From NCBI RefSeq assembly GCF_001665875.1, contig NZ_LZTA01000097.1:124001-188000 (forward strand): a DNA stretch of 64,000 bases, read 5' to 3'. Origin of the DNA: Mycobacterium sp. 852002-40037_SCH5390672. Its GTDB lineage: Bacteria > Actinomycetota > Actinomycetes > Mycobacteriales > Mycobacteriaceae. This document shows positions 34,403 to 41,975 of this stretch, one piece after another. The notes below the pieces were generated by a model. That model was not told the DNA's origin and made no database searches. It saw nothing but the letters and a program-made list of their open reading frames with translations. A program made the position numbers and the translations under genes. Positions within the stretch are counted from its first letter, which is position 1; every line of letters begins with the position of its first letter.

Positions 34403-35227
34403 GTGACTGAAAAAGTTTGGTTTATCACCGGTACATCGCGAGGTTTTGGGCGGGCGTGGACGATCGCGGCACTGGAGCGCGGCGACAAGGTGGCCGCCAC
34501 GGCACGCAACACCGCCGCGCTGGACGACTTGGCGCAGAAGTACGGGGATGCGCTGCTGCCGATCCGTCTGGACGTCACCGACCGGGTGGCGGACTTCGCG
34601 GCAGTCAAGCAGGCGCACGACCACTTCGGCCGGCTCGACATCGTGGTGAACAACGCCGGCTACGGCCAATTCGGGTTCGTCGAGGAGCTGTCCGAACAAG
34701 ACGCACGCGATCAGATCGATACCAATGTCTTTGGGGCACTGTGGATCACGCAGGCCGCGCTGCCGTATCTGCGCGAGCAGGGCAGCGGCCACATCATTCA
34801 GGTGTCCTCGATCGGAGGCATTACCGCGTTCCCCTTGGTCGGCATGTACCACGCATCCAAGTGGGCGCTGGAGGGCTTCTCGCAGGCGCTGGCGCAGGAG
34901 GTCGCACCGTTCGGTGTCCACGTCACGCTGATCGAGCCGGGCGGTTTCGACACCGACTGGGCGGGCGACTCGGCCAAGCACGCCGATCCGCTGCCGGCCT
35001 ATGACGACATTCGCGCCGCCGTCCAGGCCGAGCGCAGCCGCCGGTGGGCCAGCCCGGGCAACCCGTCGGCGTCCGCAGCCGCCCTGCTCAAGGTGGTCGA
35101 CGCCGAAAAGCCGCCGCTGCGAGTGTTTTTCGGCGCTTCCCCGCTGGAAACGGCCAAGGCCGACTACCAGAGCCGGCTCAAGAACTGGGAGGAATGGCAG
35201 CCCGTCGCCCAGCTGGCGCAGGGCTGA
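34403..35227 (+). CDS. Short-chain dehydrogenase/reductase
   Basis: A 274-residue classical SDR. The cofactor motif TGTSRGFG (residues 9-16) replaces the more usual TGxxxGIG, NNAGYG is near 87, and the catalytic Ser (VSSIGG ~140) and YHASK (~153-157) are present. This subclass resembles oxidoreductases acting on small carbonyls; the substrate is unknown. GTG start at 34403 after AGGAAGGC. First gene of a block (34403-37590) that, by memory of Mtb order, does not exist between menG and mgtA. Confidence 0.83.
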   Translation: MTEKVWFITGTSRGFGRAWTIAALERGDKVAATARNTAALDDLAQKYGDALLPIRLDVTDRVADFAAVKQAHDHFGRLDIVVNNAGYGQFGFVEELSEQDARDQIDTNVFGALWITQAALPYLREQGSGHIIQVSSIGGITAFPLVGMYHASKWALEGFSQALAQEVAPFGVHVTLIEPGGFDTDWAGDSAKHADPLPAYDDIRAAVQAERSRRWASPGNPSASAAALLKVVDAEKPPLRVFFGASPLETAKADYQSRLKNWEEWQPVAQLAQG

Positions 35228-35254
35228 TCAGCCCACGGCCATCTCGTTGATGGT

Positions 35255-35490
35255 CTATCCCCGAGACGGCTCTAGGGTCTCCTCGGCGGTGGGTCGGGCG
35301 CGCAGCCGGATGACGGGAAGCTCGCGGTCGGTTTCTGCTCGTATTTCGCCAAACGGTCTGCCGCGCTGGTGATGTGGCGCCAGGCGTGCTGGCGGGCGGT
35401 GCCGTGCAGCTGCTCGGCGCTGACCGCGATGGTGCGCCCGGCGACCTGGATCTGCACGGTGTCGGGGTGCGCAGCCAAGTGGCCCCAGAC
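35255..35490 (-). pseudogene. C-terminal fragment of a deazaflavin-type nitroreductase, frameshifted
   Basis: The minus strand encodes VWGHLAAHPDTVQIQVAGRT, ending with KYEQK in one frame, and continues TDRELPVIRLRARPTAEE in the next frame to a TAG at 35255. Together they read as the C-terminal third of a Ddn-family protein, whose members end with a WxxNL-x-AxPxVxIQV ... KTDRxIPVxxL pattern. The break fits loss of one A in an AAAA run near 35331-35335. The N-terminal two thirds are missing. The fragment lies just downstream of the convergent SDR gene at 34403. Confidence 0.7.
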
Positions 35491-35720
35491 GGACGGCCCA
35501 CATTGGCTCCACGCTGTTGGCTGTGACCATGTCACCGGCACCTGCGTGAGTTGGCTATTCTCACACGGGTTCGTTCACCGGTTGTCTGCTCCCGACGTAG
35601 GTTGACCCCCCGACGCCGAGCGGCTGTTGGCCCGCGCGGCGGCGGAAGCGCGACTGAAGATGGGCCTGTCCGATCTCCGCCGATTGCTCGGCTCGACAAG
35701 TGATCTACGACCACCCTCCA
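35491..35720. other. Intergenic stretch with short coding-like debris
   Basis: No intact gene is supported. On the plus strand 35606-35731 reads as an open frame with a coding-like tail (DAERLLARAAAEARLKMGLS...) to a TGA, with no start or family, and may be debris. Together with the broken nitroreductase next to it, this looks like a worn insertion boundary. Confidence 0.35.
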
Positions 35721-36341
35721 TCACAGGATGACGGGTGTCCGCCGCAACCAGGTGTCGGTCGTCAATTGCTCGAGCACGAACTGAGCGACATCGGCGCGCG
35801 CTATCTTGCCGCCGTTGACGCCTGCGAGGTCGGCGGTGGCCCTGACGCTGCCACGCGGCGGGTCGTTGGTGAGCATGGCGGGGCGGACGACAACCCAGTC
35901 GAGCGAACTGGCGCGGATCGCGGCTTCCTGGCGGTCCTTGTCCTTGTAGGCGGGGCCGAGCAGCAACGGCTGGAACAGCCGGTCGAAGACGAAGCCGCCG
36001 TGGCCGCGACTGTCGCCGACTCCGAGCGCGGAGATGCAGATTAGACGGCGGACGCCGGTGCGGGTCATCGCGGCGACGAGGGCGCGGGTCGCGACGGTCA
36101 GCAGGTCGACCTCGCGCAAGCCCATCCCGGTGCCCAGCGCGCTGACGACGGCATCGCAGCCGTCCAACGCGCGCGCGAGGGTCCCCTCGTCGCGCACATC
36201 GCCCTCGATCACCTCGGCTCCCGGCAGATCAGCGCGCGCTTTGGCACGAACCAGCGCCACGACGTAGTGACCGCTCGCCGTGGCGTCGCGGACTATTAGC
36301 TGACCGGTTGCGCCGGTTGCCCCCAAAACCAATATCTTCAT
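35721..36341 (-). CDS. NAD(P)H-binding reductase (NmrA/SDR-a type), MarR-controlled candidate
   Basis: A 206-residue atypical SDR with the N-terminal NAD(P)-binding motif LVLGATGATGQLIV (residues 4-17) and no YxxxK; this fits the PF13460 NAD(P)H-binding/NmrA-like group used as quinone or flavin reductases or as redox sensors. ATG 36341 is used; the longer frame would overlap an operator. A promoter TTGATA-17-TAATGT on the minus strand overlaps a TTAGTCA...TGACTA inverted repeat at 36385-36405. The same repeat precedes the MarR gene 149 bp upstream, which is thus the probable regulator. Confidence 0.75.
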   Translation of the reverse strand: MKILVLGATGATGQLIVRDATASGHYVVALVRAKARADLPGAEVIEGDVRDEGTLARALDGCDAVVSALGTGMGLREVDLLTVATRALVAAMTRTGVRRLICISALGVGDSRGHGGFVFDRLFQPLLLGPAYKDKDRQEAAIRASSLDWVVVRPAMLTNDPPRGSVRATADLAGVNGGKIARADVAQFVLEQLTTDTWLRRTPVIL

Positions 36342-36384
36342 GTTTGCCCGCAATCTTTTCTGATGGTGAGAATCACTGACCACA

Positions 36385-36405
36385 TTAGTCAATAAAGCTG
36401 ACTAT
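36385..36405 (-). promoter_or_regulatory. MarR-type operator within promoter of NAD(P)H-binding reductase
   Basis: TTAGTCA (36385-36391) and TGACTA(T) (36399-36405) are inverted around ATAAAGC. On the minus strand the -35 TTGATA and -10 TAATGT are 17 nt apart and this repeat fills the space between them. The same arms and spacing occur upstream of the marR gene. Confidence 0.65.
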
Positions 36406-36490
36406 ATCAAGGCCGGCAAGCCACTGACACCTGCCGGCCCAGGTGGGGGCCTCCCGGCGAACGGCTTCGAGTGCCGCCGGCTCGGCGCAG

Positions 36491-36940
36491 CTACGATTCG
36501 TGCGCGTAGGGGTCGGTGATCTCGCGGAGTTGATCCAGGATCTGGTGCAACAACGTGAAGTTTCGGGTGCCCAGGAAGGCCTTCCACTCCGCCAGGATCT
36601 CGGCGGATGTCGCCATCGCCACCTCGGCCGCCCGCCGGCCACGTTCCTCGATCACGATCAACCGGGCGCGCCCATCGGTCGGGTCGGGAACCCGGCGGAC
36701 ATAGCCCAGGCGTTCCAGTTGATCGACCAGCACCCCGGCGCTCTGTTTACTCATTTGCGCCTGATCAGCGAGGTCGGTGAGGCGCGAACCATCCGCTGCG
36801 AGGCGTTGAAACACCCGAACCTGAGCCAGGGTCCAGTCGTCGAACCCGGCATCCTGGATGGCCCGGAAAATTCGGTCCTCCATATAGCGATACGGGATGA
36901 ACAGCGCCACCCCCAGATCAACCGGCTGCTCGTCGTCCAT
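36491..36940 (-). CDS. MarR-family transcriptional regulator
   Basis: A 149-residue MarR-type winged-helix repressor. The recognition region LTDLADQAQMSKQSAGVLVD and the wing RVPDPTDGRARLIVIEERGR (~85-105) are clear. ATG 36940 is preceded by GGAG; GTG 36964 would add eight residues. Likely a dimeric repressor of itself and the reductase gene 149 bp downstream, because both are preceded by the inverted repeat TTAGTCA-7-TGACTA. Ligand unknown; redox or phenolic compounds are typical. The upstream leader is long (~190 nt) if transcription starts at the operator. Confidence 0.82.
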   Translation of the reverse strand: MDDEQPVDLGVALFIPYRYMEDRIFRAIQDAGFDDWTLAQVRVFQRLAADGSRLTDLADQAQMSKQSAGVLVDQLERLGYVRRVPDPTDGRARLIVIEERGRRAAEVAMATSAEILAEWKAFLGTRNFTLLHQILDQLREITDPYAHES

Positions 36941-37123
36941 ACCGTTCTCGGCTCCAGCGCCCACCTGCTCTCATGAGGTACACACCTTACGTCAGCGCTG
37001 CCGGATCAGATCGCTGCCACTACGACTGCGACGTCGCGCGCGCCTCGTTACGCTCGCTGGGTTCCGCACGTGTCATCGATGCGCTTCAGCGACTTCGCGT
37101 CTGTTGCCATCGGTCCTAATCTA

Positions 37124-37152
37124 TGACTATATTAGTCAGAATAGCTGACTAA
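37124..37152. promoter_or_regulatory. MarR-type operator (three half-sites) upstream of marR
   Basis: TTAGTCA (37132-37138) and TGACTAA (37146-37152) form a perfect 7-bp inverted repeat around GAATAGC. An additional TGACTA (37124-37129) makes a second perfect dyad with TAGTCA (37133-37138) around TAT. TATAGT-like -10 sequences overlap the half-sites on the minus strand. The region between here and the CsbD gene (37153-37398) and between here and marR holds no other gene I can support. Confidence 0.7.
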
Positions 37153-37398
37153 TTGCCGAGTCCGGCACCGGCGCTGAGTGCCTCTAATATGTGAACCGCA
37201 AAGCAGCGTGCGGATGCCGACGTTCGGCGCCGGCATGCATTGCCGCCCCCCATGGACGCCGCTCACCGGGCCGAGCGGACTGGCGACGGAATTCGACTCC
37301 GAACATCAAGCCAAGACGCCGCGTGTAGGCGCGTGGCTCGGCGACAAAAAGGGTAACCGGCCGTTGCGCTTCACTTGGAACGAATAAAAGGACACGCT

Positions 37399-37590
37399 AT
37401 GAGCGGCGCAGATAAAGCCCGAAACAAGCTGCGGCTGGTGACGGGCAAGATCAAAACGGCAACCGGTCGCGCGGTCAAGGATCCGGCGCTGGAGGCTGAG
37501 GGCAGGGCGGACCAGCGGGCGGCTCAGCTCAAGGACGCCGGCGAAAAGGTCAAGGACGCCTTCCGCCCCCGGCGGCGTCGACAGTTGTAG
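37399..37590 (+). CDS. CsbD-family stress protein
   Basis: A 63-residue highly charged protein fitting the CsbD family: MSGADKARNKLRLVTGKIKT, a Gly-x-Ala-x-x-D mid part and KVKDAFRPRRRRQL at the end. The family is made in general stress in many bacteria; biochemical role unknown. ATG 37399 follows AAAAGGAC. A GGGTAA (37351-37356) vaguely like a sigma-F -10 lies upstream but without a convincing -35. It is the last gene of the non-Mtb block between menG and mgtA. Confidence 0.8.
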   Translation: MSGADKARNKLRLVTGKIKTATGRAVKDPALEAEGRADQRAAQLKDAGEKVKDAFRPRRRRQL

Positions 37591-37651
37591 CCCAAGAGCC
37601 CGCCGCGATAACGGCCGCGGTTACCGCGCCTCGGCATACCTCATGTGCCCG

Positions 37652-38806
37652 TCACTCCCCCTGCGCGTAGCGGGTGGGCCGTACTTGCCGTCGGGCAAAC
37701 GGCGACAGCACCGCTTCGTAGTGGCCGAGGAGTTCGTCGCAGATGACCGGCCAGCTTCGGCCGACCACACTGCGCCGGGCGGCCAGGGCGTAGCGCGGCC
37801 GCTCGGCGATCAGGTGCGCGACCGCGTCGTGCAACCGGGACTCGAACTCGTTGACGGCCAACAACAGACCGGTACGCCACGGGGTGACGAGGTCACGTGG
37901 GCCGCCGGCGTCGGGGGCGATCACCGGCAGCCCCGACGCCAGCGCTTCTTGCACGACCTGACAAAACGTCTCGTGCTCACCGGGATGCACGAACACGTCC
38001 ATACTGGCGTACGCCGCGGCGAGCTCGTCACCGTAGAGCGCACCGGTGAAAACAGCTGTCGGCATTGCCGATTGCAGCTTGTTGCGGTCGACACCGTCGC
38101 CGACGATGACGAGCTGGACCGCGTCGTTGGCGGCCAGCCCGATGAGTCGCTCGACGTGTTTCTCGGGCGCGAGCCGACCCACGAATCCGACAATGGGTTT
38201 GGCCTGCGGCGACCACTGCCGCCGGAGCGCCTCGTCGCGTGCGGACGGCGCGAACCGCAGCACGTCGACCCCGCGTGCCCACCGGTGTACCCGCGGAAAG
38301 CGGTGAGCGACAAGTGATTCCATAGTCACACTGGATGGCGCCAGGGTACGGTCGGCAAGGCCGTGCAGATGACGGAACCAGGCCCAGGCTGCCCGCGCGG
38401 TCATCGGAAGGCCATAGCTCGCCGCGAAGCCCGGAACGTCGGTCTGATACACCGCAACCGTCGGAACCCCCAGCCACCGGGCCGCCCGCACGCCGCCGTA
38501 GCCCAGCAGCGCCGGGGACGCGAGATGCACCACGTGCGGATCGAATCCACGCATCACGCTCACCAGCCGGGGCGTCGGCACGCCGAGCGGCAGCGTGGTC
38601 ACCTTCGGAAACATTCGCGACGGCACCCGATGAACTCGGATGCCGTCGTGAATACGCTCTGCCCGCGGCTCCCCCGGCGGCGTGTCGGGGGCGATGACGA
38701 GGGCTTCGTGGCCCGTCCGGCGCAGATGCTCGAGCACCCGGATCACCGAATTGCTAACACCGTTGACTTCGGGGAGGAACGATTCCGCGACGATGGCAAC
38801 GCGCAC
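37652..38806 (-). CDS. mgtA: GDP-mannose-dependent alpha-mannosyltransferase MgtA
   Basis: A 384-residue GT4 glycosyltransferase. N-terminal MRVAIVAESFLPEVNGVSNS is typical of the family, and the C-terminal donor-binding motif HETFCQVVQEALASGLPVIA (~283-302) has the conserved Glu pair. Corresponds to Mtb Rv0557 (formerly pimB, renamed mgtA), which adds mannose to glucuronosyl-diacylglycerol in Corynebacterineae; the exact acceptor here is inferred. Cytoplasmic face of the membrane. It lies downstream of the DUF3592 gene, same strand, with 51 bp between. Confidence 0.88.
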   Translation of the reverse strand: MRVAIVAESFLPEVNGVSNSVIRVLEHLRRTGHEALVIAPDTPPGEPRAERIHDGIRVHRVPSRMFPKVTTLPLGVPTPRLVSVMRGFDPHVVHLASPALLGYGGVRAARWLGVPTVAVYQTDVPGFAASYGLPMTARAAWAWFRHLHGLADRTLAPSSVTMESLVAHRFPRVHRWARGVDVLRFAPSARDEALRRQWSPQAKPIVGFVGRLAPEKHVERLIGLAANDAVQLVIVGDGVDRNKLQSAMPTAVFTGALYGDELAAAYASMDVFVHPGEHETFCQVVQEALASGLPVIAPDAGGPRDLVTPWRTGLLLAVNEFESRLHDAVAHLIAERPRYALAARRSVVGRSWPVICDELLGHYEAVLSPFARRQVRPTRYAQGE

Positions 38807-38857
38807 ATCACTACGGTGTCAGCGTCGGCTGTCGACAAGGTTGCCTGCCGGCATACG

Positions 38858-39415
38858 TCATGCGAAATTTGCAGGTCCGACACTTTTTACAGCGGGGCTA
38901 TCTGCTTCGTTTCGCGGTATGTCGCGCCGGTCGAGCCATTTGTCCAGCAGCGCCAGCACGACCAGGATCACCGCCGCACCCAGCCAGCCCACCACCGCGA
39001 TCGATCCGGCCGGGATGATCGCCAGGCCGGCATTGCGATGCTGCACGCGAACCAGGTTGGGATCGTTCTTGTTGTACTCGACGTAAATCCGCATCCCGGT
39101 GGCCAAATGCGACGGGTAGAGCACTCCGAGTTCGGGGCGATAGGTGACTCGCTCGGGCGTGACGAATTCGATGGTGGAGCGAAGCGGCCCGGCGCTGAGC
39201 ACCTCCGCCTGAGCGACGCCCATGTTGTGGGTGATCGCAATGTCATCGCGCCAGGCGCCGGCCACCAGCAGCATTGACTGCAAGGTGACCAGGCCGGCGA
39301 CGATCAGCACCGCAATCCGGGCCCATCGCAACGCAATCCGGGCATGCGTTTTCGGCGGCTCGTCGCTGCGTCCATGAATCAGTATGTGCAGCAGAGCTTT
39401 TAGAGATATCTCCAT
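38858..39415 (-). CDS. DUF3592-type membrane protein (Rv0556-like)
   Basis: A 185-residue protein with two hydrophobic segments, ~32-52 and ~140-162, enclosing an extracytoplasmic beta-rich domain (EVLSAGPLRSTIEF, then GMRIYVEYNKNDPNLV), the DUF3592 layout. Function unknown. It starts 11 bp downstream of the menD stop on the same strand, so it is likely part of the menD transcription unit. Place and size match Mtb Rv0556 (~171 aa). Confidence 0.78.
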   Translation of the reverse strand: MEISLKALLHILIHGRSDEPPKTHARIALRWARIAVLIVAGLVTLQSMLLVAGAWRDDIAITHNMGVAQAEVLSAGPLRSTIEFVTPERVTYRPELGVLYPSHLATGMRIYVEYNKNDPNLVRVQHRNAGLAIIPAGSIAVVGWLGAAVILVVLALLDKWLDRRDIPRNEADSPAVKSVGPANFA

Positions 39416-39426
39416 CTATGCGCGCC

Positions 39427-41073
39427 TCATAGCGCGGCCTTGATGGCGGCGTGCAGTTGCCGCAGCGACGACCGGTCGGCCTTGACTTCCAGCACCCGCA
39501 TTCCGGGTCCGGGTTCGTCGAGGGCCGCCGGCAATTCACCGACCTCGATTTGGCGGCTTTCGACGTGGTAGGCACGACACAGCGCGCCCACGTCGACGTC
39601 GTGCGGTGTTCCGAAAACCCGTGACGACACGTCGGAGAACCGCGGGTCGCCCTGTTCGAGAAGCTCGAAGATGCCGCCGCCGTTGTCATTGGAGACCACG
39701 ATCGTCAGTCGGCGCGGCGTGGGTTCGGTGGGGCCGATCAGCAGCCCGGAGCTATCGTGCACGAACGTCAGGTCGCCGATCAGCGCGACGGTACGCGCCG
39801 GGGTGTCCGCTCCGCCCTCCCGCTCATGCGCGAGCGCCGCCCCGATCGCCGTCGAGACCGTCCCGTCGATCCCGGCGACGCCGCGGTTGGACCGCACCCG
39901 GATGCCGTGGGTGTCCAGGCCGACCAGCGCCGCATCGCGAACCGGGTTGGACGCCCCGAGCACCAGCTGATCGCCGGGCGCCAGCGTGTCGGCCACGGCC
40001 GCGGCGACGTGCAGGCCCGTGGTCAGCGGGTGCGCCGCGAGCTGGCCGCGGAGGGCGGCCAGGGCGTGCCGGTTGGTTTCCGCGCAGCGGTGCAACCACG
40101 CCGGGCTCGGTGCGCCGGTGGTGACCGCGCGTGTCCCGGTGGCCTGCGAGTTGCCCGAGACGTCCGGCCAGCGCGGCCCGGTGGTGAGCGCGAACACCGG
40201 CACCTGCGGGTCGGCCAGCAATGTCGACACCGGCCGGTGCAGGGTGGGGCGGCCGAGCATGATCACCTGCTTGGGCCGCAGCAGGGGCAGCGCCAGCGGG
40301 TGCAGTGGGTTGGCCGGCGCCGGGGCCGTCGGCTCCGCGACGGTCGGCAGCTGCGCCAGGTTGGGTTGCGCGCCGGCGCCGTGTCCAGCGATGACGACCG
40401 TGTCGGGTGAGAGATCGATGTCCAGCGGCTGGTCGAAGCTGACCGGCGGGGTGTGGGTCCACGGCCGGCCACCCGGGCGGCCCTGCGGTGTCACCGCTTG
40501 AGGTTCGGAATCGGGCACCAGGGGCTCGCGCAGCGGAATGTCGAACTGCACGGGCCCGGCATTGGCGGTACGGGATCCGGTGGCGGCCGCCAGCACCCGA
40601 CAGGTGGCCGATCGCCAGGTGGCGTTGGCCGAATCCAGCCGCTCGGGGGCGTCCTCGGCCAGGCCCAGGCTGATGGTGGCCCGCACTTGGGTGCCGAAGT
40701 AGCCCAGCTGCTCCATGGTCTGGTTGGCCCCGGTGCCCAGCAGTTCGTAGGGCCGGTTGGCCGACAGCACGATCAGCGGCACCCGCGCGTAGTTGGCCTC
40801 GATCACTGCCGGACCGAGGTTGGCGACGGCGGTGCCCGACGTCATGGCGACGCACACCGGCGCGCCGGCGGCGATGGCCAGGCCGATGGCCAGATACCCG
40901 GCGGTGCGTTCGTCGATGCGGACGTGCAGGCGGATCAGACCGGATCGGTCGGCGTCCTGCAACGCGAACGCCAGTGGGGCGTTCCGCGAACCGGGGCAAA
41001 GCACCACATCGCGGACACCGCCGCGAATCAGCTCGTCAACGACGACGCGAGCCTGTGTCGTCGAGGGGTTCAC
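39427..41073 (-). CDS. menD: MenD, SEPHCHC synthase
   Basis: A 548-residue ThDP enzyme condensing 2-oxoglutarate with isochorismate, the first committed step of menaquinone synthesis. Conserved CPGSRNAP (~26-33), SANRPYELLGTGANQTMEQL (~104-123) and the ThDP/Mg motif GDLTFVHDSSGLLIG...NDNGGGIF (~440-475) are present. Residues Arg97, Arg275 and Arg301 sit where Mtb MenD has Arg97, Arg277 and Arg303 of its allosteric site for dihydroxynaphthoate (two residues are deleted in between). GTG 41073 aligns with the Mtb start, although AGGA abuts it unusually closely. Corresponds to Mtb Rv0555. Confidence 0.95.
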   Translation of the reverse strand: MNPSTTQARVVVDELIRGGVRDVVLCPGSRNAPLAFALQDADRSGLIRLHVRIDERTAGYLAIGLAIAAGAPVCVAMTSGTAVANLGPAVIEANYARVPLIVLSANRPYELLGTGANQTMEQLGYFGTQVRATISLGLAEDAPERLDSANATWRSATCRVLAAATGSRTANAGPVQFDIPLREPLVPDSEPQAVTPQGRPGGRPWTHTPPVSFDQPLDIDLSPDTVVIAGHGAGAQPNLAQLPTVAEPTAPAPANPLHPLALPLLRPKQVIMLGRPTLHRPVSTLLADPQVPVFALTTGPRWPDVSGNSQATGTRAVTTGAPSPAWLHRCAETNRHALAALRGQLAAHPLTTGLHVAAAVADTLAPGDQLVLGASNPVRDAALVGLDTHGIRVRSNRGVAGIDGTVSTAIGAALAHEREGGADTPARTVALIGDLTFVHDSSGLLIGPTEPTPRRLTIVVSNDNGGGIFELLEQGDPRFSDVSSRVFGTPHDVDVGALCRAYHVESRQIEVGELPAALDEPGPGMRVLEVKADRSSLRQLHAAIKAAL

Positions 41074-41084
41074 TCCTACAGGGT

Positions 41085-41123
41085 GTCACAGCCCCGTGAC
41101 GATGCCCGCCGCGTAGCGGCGGG
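41085..41123. terminator. Paired hairpins between bpoC and menD
   Basis: CCCGCCGC (41105-41112) and GCGGCGGG (41116-41123) form a perfect 8-bp stem with a GTA loop. GTCAC (41085-41089) and GTGAC (41096-41100) form a smaller hairpin close to the menD start. No U-tract. They might limit read-through from bpoC into menD or shape menD translation. Confidence 0.4.
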
Positions 41124-41186
41124 AGGAAGGAAGCGGGCAATCAGACCCCAGCCTCGAGGAACCGCATCAGCCCGGGTGAGCCGCAC

Positions 41187-41975
41187 TCAGCCCGTGGCCT
41201 CGCCGAAGAACTTGAGCATGGCGGCGTTGACGGCGTCGGGCCGCTCGAAGAAGCCGAGATGACCCGTGTCGGGTATCTGCACGTAACGGCCGTTGGGCAG
41301 CGCGTCCGCCACCTCGCGACCCAGATACGGCGGCGTCAGCACGTCGTCGGAGAAGCCGATCACCAGCACCGGGGTCGCAATGCTGCGGTAGGCAGTCAAC
41401 CGGCTGGTGTACGGCGCGACATCCAGCTGCGCACGAATGCCGGGGGTGGGCTTGACGGGCCAGGTGGAAAACATCGCGATCCAGTCGGCGACCGCGGTGT
41501 CATCGTTGAGCGTCTTGCGGGAAAAGTTTTCCAGCAGGCGGATTTTCGCTTCATATGCGGCCGGCAGCGCGACACCGGCATCGGCCAGCTCGGCCTCGGC
41601 GTCACGGAAGAACTGCCGGGCCCGGTCCATGCGGCCACGGGTGCCCATCAGCACCGCCGAGCTGACCAGCTCGGGCCGGGCGAGCATGAGCTCCTGGGTG
41701 ATGAACGCGCCCATCGACATCCCGACGATGCGGGCCGGGGCCGCGTTCAGGCCTTCGATCAACGCCGCGGTGTCGGCCACCATGGTCTGGGTCGAGAAGC
41801 CTTCCGCGTTTTCGGTGGCTCCGATTCCGCGATTGTCGAAGGTGATGACGCGGTATCCGGCCGCCAGGAACGCGGGGACTTGATAGGGGTGCCAGGTTCG
41901 TCCGGCGCCGCCGTGGCCGGCGATAAAGACCACGGGCTCACCGGAGCCGCGGTCGTCGTAAGCCAGGTTGATCAC
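41187..41975 (-). CDS. bpoC: Alpha/beta hydrolase BpoC-like
   Basis: A 262-residue alpha/beta-hydrolase. The oxyanion region FIAGHGGAGRTWHPYQVP is near the N-terminus, the nucleophile elbow GMSMGAF gives Ser ~96, the acid is in FSDDVLTPPY (~205) and the His in PDTGHLGFFE (~235). Mtb Rv0554 was named as a non-heme bromoperoxidase from sequence, but its place between menC and menD has led to ideas of a role in the menaquinone pathway (a MenH-like thioester or pyruvate-eliminating step); not shown here. GTG 41975 overlaps the menC stop by four bases (GTGA) and gives the Mtb length. Confidence 0.88.
   Translation of the reverse strand: MINLAYDDRGSGEPVVFIAGHGGAGRTWHPYQVPAFLAAGYRVITFDNRGIGATENAEGFSTQTMVADTAALIEGLNAAPARIVGMSMGAFITQELMLARPELVSSAVLMGTRGRMDRARQFFRDAEAELADAGVALPAAYEAKIRLLENFSRKTLNDDTAVADWIAMFSTWPVKPTPGIRAQLDVAPYTSRLTAYRSIATPVLVIGFSDDVLTPPYLGREVADALPNGRYVQIPDTGHLGFFERPDAVNAAMLKFFGEATG

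Noticed and set aside
37178..37387. 69-codon plus-strand frame between the MarR operator and CsbD
   Set aside because: No ribosome-binding site, no recognisable motif and a composition typical of chance frames. More likely untranslated leader for csbD.
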